Shown piece by piece: positions 60,801 to 64,000 of a DNA stretch of 64,000 nucleotides. Within the stretch, counting starts at the first letter, position 1; each line of letters starts with the position of its first letter. Position numbers and translations under genes: made by a program. Source of the stretch: JAPLJC01 sp963697965 (GTDB lineage: Bacteria; Desulfobacterota; Desulfobaccia; Desulfobaccales; 0-14-0-80-60-11); assembly GCA_963697965.1 (NCBI GenBank), contig OY969108.1, forward strand, positions 2,976,001-3,040,000, read 5' to 3'. The notes under the pieces are model-generated. The model was not told the origin of the DNA. It made no database searches and worked only from the letters and a program-made list of their open reading frames with translations.

Positions 60801-62325
60801 CCAGGATAAGATCCTGAACGCCATCAAAGAGCATCATCTGAACCGGGTGGTGGTGGCCTCCTGCTCGCCCCGCACCCACATGGCCATGTTCCAGGAAACC
60901 ATCCAGGAGGTGGGCCTCAACCCCTACCTCTTTGACATGGCCAACATCCGGGACCAGGACTCCTGGGTGCACATGCACGAACCGGAAAAGGCCCTGGCCA
61001 AGGCCAAAGACCTGGTGCGGGGCGCGGTGGCCAGGGTGGTGCAATTGGAACCCCTGCACAAGCAGTCCTTCCCGGTGTTCAAGAACGCCCTGGTCATCGG
61101 CGGCGGGGTGGCCGGCATGGAAGCGGCCCGTTCCCTCGCCGGCATGGGCTTCCCGGTCTATCTGGTGGAAAAGGGCGACAAGCTGGGCGGCAATGCCTGG
61201 AACCTGGTGACCAGCGCCCGGGGCTACAACTACCGGGGTTACCTGGAAGACCTCATCAAACAGGTGGAGAATCACCCCAAAATCGAAGTCCTGTTCAACT
61301 CCGAGGTCAAGGAAACCAGCGGCTTCATCGGCAACTTCAACACCACCATCAGCACCCCGGCGGGCGAGCGCCAGGTGGACCACGGCGCCACCGTCATGGC
61401 CACCGGCGGCCAGGCCTACCAGCCGGAGGAGTACCTCTATGGCCGGCACCCCAATATCTTCACCTCGCTCGAGTTTGACAAGCTGATCGCCGAAAAGGAC
61501 CCCAGGATCGACGCCGCCAACCAGGCGGTCTTCATCCAGTGCGTCGGCTCGCGTGAGCCGCAGCGCCCCTACTGCAGCCGCCTGTGCTGCACCCACTCGG
61601 TGGAGAGCGCCATCGAACTAAAAAGGCTCCGGAAGGACCTGGACGTCTTTGTCCTCTATCGGGATCTGCGCACTTACGGGGAAAAGGAACTCCTCTACAA
61701 AGAGGCCCGGGAACTGGGGGTGATCTTCATCCGCTTCGACCTGGAGTCCAAGCCCAAGGTGGAGCAGGAGGGCGACGGCCTGAAGCTCACCATCTTCGAT
61801 CCCATCCTGCAGATGCCGGTGGTCCTGCGGCCCGACCTCCTCACCCTGGCCAGCGCCATCCTGCCCAATTCGGTGGAGAAGCTGGGGGAGATCTTCAAGG
61901 TGCCCCGCAACGCCGAAGGCTTCCTCAACGAGGCCCACGCCAAGCTGCGCCCGGTGGACCTGCCTTCCGACGGCATCTTCCTGGCCGGGCTGACCCATTA
62001 CCCCAAGCCCATAGATGAGTCCATCGCCCAGGCCATGGCCGCCGCGGGCCGGGCCGCCACCTTCCTGGCCAAGGACCAGGTGGAGGTGGGCGGCATCGTG
62101 GCGGTGGTGGACCAGGACAAATGCGCCGTCTGCCTCACCTGCGTGCGCACCTGCCCCTTCAACGTGCCGGTCATAGATTACACCTTGGACGCGGCCTATA
62201 TCGACCCGGCCAAGTGCCAGGGCTGCGGCATCTGCCCGTCCGAATGCCCGGCCAAGGCCATCACCTTGAAAAACTTCAGCGATTCCCAGATCATCGCCCA
62301 AGAAACGGCGCTGGCCGCGGGCTAA
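57871..62325 (+). CDS. hdrA: Giant HdrA: two HdrA modules with an inserted GltD/NfnB-like module
   Basis: The 1484-residue flavoprotein reads as follows. HdrA N-terminal FAD part (VMVVGAGIAGIQAAL at 12-26; NDCSMCIISPKLVECGRH) and one [4Fe-4S] motif (CTGCGACTEVCP, 112-123). Then a complete GltD-like module at about 160-600 (CVRACPANL, VAIVGAGPSGLSCAYHL at 252, VLVIGGGNVAMDVAR at 385). Then a cysteine cluster CINCGVCSECMQC (628) and the rest of HdrA to 915. Then a second HdrA copy (GVFVCNCGINIGGV at 934, NALVIGGGVAGMEAAR at 1072) with two [4Fe-4S] motifs from Cys1418. The GltD module sits inside the ferredoxin region of the first HdrA. The likely role is NAD(P)H-linked, flavin-based electron transfer with MvhD. 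The start ATG 57871 follows GGAAGG; a GTG at 57808 is open but less likely. Confidence 0.88.
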   Translation: MAAEKRDPVGKVMVVGAGIAGIQAALDLANAGFYVHLVEKKSAIGGVMAQLDKTFPTNDCSMCIISPKLVECGRHLNIEILTLSEVTAIAGGPGNFKVTVESQPRFIDPAKCTGCGACTEVCPVRIPDEFNLGLSENKAIYRLYPQAIPATFAIKKLDRAPCVRACPANLSAQGYVQLIKEHKFPEALAIIMDRLPLPGTIGRICPHPCESDCRRQEVDEPIAICNLKRFVADAVDWDALPVPEILQRSEKVAIVGAGPSGLSCAYHLALKGIQAVIFEAAPEAGGWLRYGIPEYRLPREVLQREVNYIRRLGVAIQYKAPIGKDRTINDLLTRDGFNAVFLGVGAQESVRIPVPGHESRGVLWGVEYLKDSAMGKKQNLAGKKVLVIGGGNVAMDVARTAARQKGKVTLICLESPEEMPASPWEVEEARHEGVKIVNRWGVKQILEKGGKVAGIELKAVARVFDEQGRFAPTYFEDRTKTEDADVVIMAIGQKTNLKFITEADHIEITPRGLIRTDPDTKATSREGVFAGGDVETGPYIAIAAVAAGREAAISIDRYLQGQDLKAGRQAPLKPLTKEEGNWSPVRADIEKKQRALMQTLPVEQWIKGFAEINLGYGEDEAVAEAARCINCGVCSECMQCAISCQAQAVAHDLGPATRDLEVGAVVLAPGFTVYDPQKYSAYHYSKLPNVITSLEFERILSASGPYAGHLVRPGDHQEPKKIAWLQCVGSRDINHCDNSYCSAVCCMYAIKQTVIAKEHCKDYPLDTAIFFMDMRTMGKEFEKYYWRAEDEHGVRFLRSRIHTVDEVPGTGDLAVRYLAENGELKTEVFNMVVLSVGLESSRDALKLAKTMGIEVKPDTRFAATSPFAPVDTNKEGIYVCGVFQAPKDIPQSVMEASAAAAAAGELLAPARGTQVKVRELPPEIDVAGQAPRVGVFVCNCGINIGGVINVPVLAEYAATLPGVVFSDQNLFTCSADTQDKILNAIKEHHLNRVVVASCSPRTHMAMFQETIQEVGLNPYLFDMANIRDQDSWVHMHEPEKALAKAKDLVRGAVARVVQLEPLHKQSFPVFKNALVIGGGVAGMEAARSLAGMGFPVYLVEKGDKLGGNAWNLVTSARGYNYRGYLEDLIKQVENHPKIEVLFNSEVKETSGFIGNFNTTISTPAGERQVDHGATVMATGGQAYQPEEYLYGRHPNIFTSLEFDKLIAEKDPRIDAANQAVFIQCVGSREPQRPYCSRLCCTHSVESAIELKRLRKDLDVFVLYRDLRTYGEKELLYKEARELGVIFIRFDLESKPKVEQEGDGLKLTIFDPILQMPVVLRPDLLTLASAILPNSVEKLGEIFKVPRNAEGFLNEAHAKLRPVDLPSDGIFLAGLTHYPKPIDESIAQAMAAAGRAATFLAKDQVEVGGIVAVVDQDKCAVCLTCVRTCPFNVPVIDYTLDAAYIDPAKCQGCGICPSECPAKAITLKNFSDSQIIAQETALAAG

Positions 62326-62340
62326 AGGAAGGAGAGAGCC

Positions 62341-62790
62341 ATGACCGGCGAATTTGCCCCCAAAATCATCGGCTTTTGCTGCCGCTACTGAGCATACAGC
62401 GCTGCGGACCTGGCAGGTTCGATGCGGCTGCAGTATCCCCCGGATATCAAGATCCTGATGTTGCCCTGTACCGGGCGGGTAGACATCCTGCACCTGCTCA
62501 AGGCCTTCGAGGCCGGGGCCGACGCGGTCTTCGTGGCCGGCTGCCTGGAGGGCGAATGCCATTACCTGAGGGGCAATATCCAGGCCAAAAAACGGGTCAA
62601 CAAGGTGAAGCAGGACTTTGCCCAAATGGGCTTCGAGCCGGAACGCCTGGAGATGTACAACCTGTCATCTTCGGAAGGGCCGCGCTTCGCGGCCATCGCC
62701 AGGGAGATGGTGGAGCGGGCCTTGAAACTGGGCCCCAGCCCCATGAACCACCAGGCCCGGGAGGCCTGGCTGAAGGCCAAGGCGGCGTAA
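62341..62790 (+). CDS. mvhD: MvhD-type [2Fe-2S] subunit, selenocysteine-containing
   Basis: The 149-residue frame starts at ATG 62341 (ribosome site AGGAAGGAG, 15 bases after the hdrA stop) and has an in-frame TGA at codon 17 (62389-62391). Across it the protein reads IIGFCCRY-U-AYSAADLAG, where MvhD/FrhD proteins have a CxxC with Cys at this place. The rest is typical: MLPCTGRVDILHLLKAFEAGAD, GCLEGECHYLRGN, and LGPSPMN. Downstream of the TGA, GGACCT and AGGTTC (62406-62420) form a hairpin with loop GGC, a plausible bacterial SECIS. It would shuttle electrons between HdrA and a hydrogenase or dehydrogenase. Predictors that stop at TGA give a truncated gene from 62422. Confidence 0.85.
62406..62420 (+). 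promoter_or_regulatory. Putative SECIS hairpin in mvhD
   Basis: Six paired positions (one G-T) with loop GGC start 14 bases after the TGA at 62389-62391. Distance and a G at the loop start fit the bacterial SECIS model. It lies inside the coding sequence. Confidence 0.55.
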
Positions 62791-62828
62791 GGCGTACCCG
62801 CGCTTCCTTAAATGCCCGCAATAATAAA

Positions 62829-62857
62829 AGGGGCGGACACTTGGGTCCGCCCCTACG
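62829..62857. repeat. Palindrome GGGGCGGAC..GTCCGCCCCTAC, likely guaB terminator
   Basis: Arms AGGGGCGGAC and GTCCGCCCCT pair perfectly. On the minus strand the hairpin is followed by TTTTATTATT, so this repeat copy can serve as the terminator of guaB. Confidence 0.7.
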
Positions 62858-62877
62858 TTTTAAAGCTGATAACCTTC

Positions 62878-62910
62878 CTGCTCACTGCTCACTGCCTACT
62901 GCTCACTGCT
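62878..62910. repeat. 7-bp tandem repeat array (CTCACTG)
   Basis: CTCACTG, CTCACTG, CCTACTG, CTCACTG, period 7, between the palindrome at 62829 and the guaB stop. Confidence 0.65.
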
Positions 62911-62917
62911 TTCCTCA

Positions 62918-64000
62918 TCAATCCATCCAATAATTGGGCGCTTCCTTCATGATGATGACGTCGTGGACATGGGACTCCTTGAGGCCGGCGGGGCTGATGC
63001 GCACGAATTTGGCCCTGGCCTGGAGTTCCCGGATGTTTGCGGCTCCCACGTAGCCCATGCCGGAGCGCAGGCCGCCCATGAGCTGATAGATGACGTCGGA
63101 GAGCCAGCCCCGGGAAGGCACCCGGCCGACGATGCCTTCGGGCACCAGCTTGCATTCCAGATCCACGTCCTCCTGGCAATAGCGGTCCCGGCTGCCGGTC
63201 TTCATGGCCTCCAGCGAGCCCATGCCCCGATAGATCTTGTAGCTGCGCCCCTGGAAGATCACGGTCTCTCCCGGGGACTCCTCGGTGCCGGCGAAGAGGG
63301 AACCGATCATCACCACCTCCGCCCCCGCAGCCAGGGCCTTGGTCACATCTCCGGAATACTTGATGCCGCCGTCGGCCACCAGGGGCACGTCGGCTTCCCG
63401 GGTCACCCGGGCGCAGTCCATGATGGCGCTGAGTTGGGGCACTCCCACCCCGGAGATCACCCGGGTGGTGCAGATGGAGCCCGGCCCCACCCCGACCTTC
63501 ACGGCGTCGGCCCCGGCCCGCACCAGGTCCCGGGCCCCTTCGGCGGTGGCCACGTTGCCGGCGATCAATTCCATCTCGGGGAAATTCTGCTTGGCGTCGG
63601 CCACCGCCTCCACCACCCGGTTGGAATGGCCGTGGGCCGTATCGATGATGATGACGTCCACCCCGGCCTTGAGCAGGGCGTCGATCCGTTCTTCCCGGTC
63701 CGGACCCACCCCCACCGCGGCCCCCACCCGCAGGCGGCCAAACTCGTCTTTGCAGGACCAGGGATATTTGCGGATCTTCTCGATGTCCTTGATGGTGATG
63801 AGCCCGTGCAGGTCGCCCGCTTCATCCACCACCAGCAGCTTCTCAATACGATATTTGTGAAGCAGGGCCTTGGACTCCTCCAGGGTAATGCCCACCGTCG
63901 CGGTGACCAGATGGTCCTTGGTCATCACCTCCTTGACCTTCTGATTCAGGTTGGTTTCGAAACGCAAGTCCCGGTTGGTGACGATGCCCACCAGCTTGCG
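62918..64000 (-). CDS. guaB: IMP dehydrogenase, 3' part
   Basis: The gene enters from the right edge, and about 361 codons are visible. The fragment holds part of the CBS domains (VGIVTNRDLRF, VKEVMTKDHLVTATVGITLEE, LLVVDEAGDLHGLITIKDI) and the catalytic barrel: DTAHGHSNRVVEAV, IAGNVATAEGARDL, the catalytic Cys in VGVGPGSICTTRVISGVG, and ADGGIKYSGDVTKAL. The enzyme oxidises IMP to XMP for guanine nucleotides. The N-terminus is outside the window. A palindrome at 62829 probably ends transcription. Confidence 0.95.
   Translation of the reverse strand, partial: RKLVGIVTNRDLRFETNLNQKVKEVMTKDHLVTATVGITLEESKALLHKYRIEKLLVVDEAGDLHGLITIKDIEKIRKYPWSCKDEFGRLRVGAAVGVGPDREERIDALLKAGVDVIIIDTAHGHSNRVVEAVADAKQNFPEMELIAGNVATAEGARDLVRAGADAVKVGVGPGSICTTRVISGVGVPQLSAIMDCARVTREADVPLVADGGIKYSGDVTKALAAGAEVVMIGSLFAGTEESPGETVIFQGRSYKIYRGMGSLEAMKTGSRDRYCQEDVDLECKLVPEGIVGRVPSRGWLSDVIYQLMGGLRSGMGYVGAANIRELQARAKFVRISPAGLKESHVHDVIIMKEAPNYWMD

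Overview
The window reads as a GC-rich, Gram-negative, strictly anaerobic bacterium of the Desulfobacterota (former Deltaproteobacteria). A relative of Desulfobacca-type sulfate reducers is my best guess, from gene content alone. Signs are an oxygen-independent cobalamin pathway, NfnAB, the methyl branch of the Wood-Ljungdahl pathway (fhs, metV, metF), a very large HdrA with a selenocysteine-type MvhD, cytochrome bd as the only oxidase seen, and an outer-membrane gene set (bamD, lptC/A/B, kdsC, a TolC-like protein). No dsr or apr genes are in view, so sulfate reduction is not shown here.

Layout. 1-3040: start of a P-type ATPase, then cydAB, all on the minus strand. 3229-16557: a cobalamin operon on the plus strand, with promoter, cobalamin riboswitch and terminator/antiterminator ahead of cbiA-cbiC-cbiL-permease-cbiD-cbiET-cbiF-cbiG-cbiH-cobQ-cobD-cbiB. 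16669-19134: a methyltransferase, a doubtful small ORF and dinB. 19230-26092: C1 and electron metabolism (nfnAB, fhs, metV-metF). 26273-36884: trxA, bamD, surE, an ABC/Gld-like four-gene set, a sugar epimerase, a TolC-like protein and cdsA. 36901-37415: an odd AT-rich insert bounded by copies of the pyrG 3' end. 37393-42531: pyrG, ruvB, a DUF202 protein and an ABC exporter. 42753-49920: kdsC, lptC-lptA-lptB, rpoN, hpf, ptsN, rapZ, EIIA and rimI, the classical rpoN neighbourhood. 50030-51292: a Mrp-type ATPase. 51927-55503: an ietA-ietS type AAA ATPase/subtilase defence pair of lower GC. 55862-57440: an FTR-like protein, a glutaredoxin and a DUF169 protein. 57871-62790: a 1484-residue HdrA with an inserted GltD-like module, followed by a UGA-containing mvhD. 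62918-64000: guaB, cut by the window edge.

How parts work together. Fhs and MetF/MetV interconvert formate and methyl-tetrahydrofolate. NfnAB couples NADH, NADPH and ferredoxin. HdrA-GltD/MvhD is a likely flavin-based electron-transfer module. Cobalamin made by the first operon would serve the corrinoid methyl transfer that this C1 pathway needs.

Two cross-cutting observations. First, four well-conserved genes (cobQ, pyrG, lptA, rimI) each carry one single-base frameshift as written. Because pyrG and lptA are normally essential, indel errors in the sequence are the simplest explanation. Second, intergenic spaces carry two recurring repeat types: GC-rich palindromes and degenerate 7-bp tandem arrays, often side by side. 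No tRNA, rRNA, CRISPR array, prophage or transposase gene was recognised.
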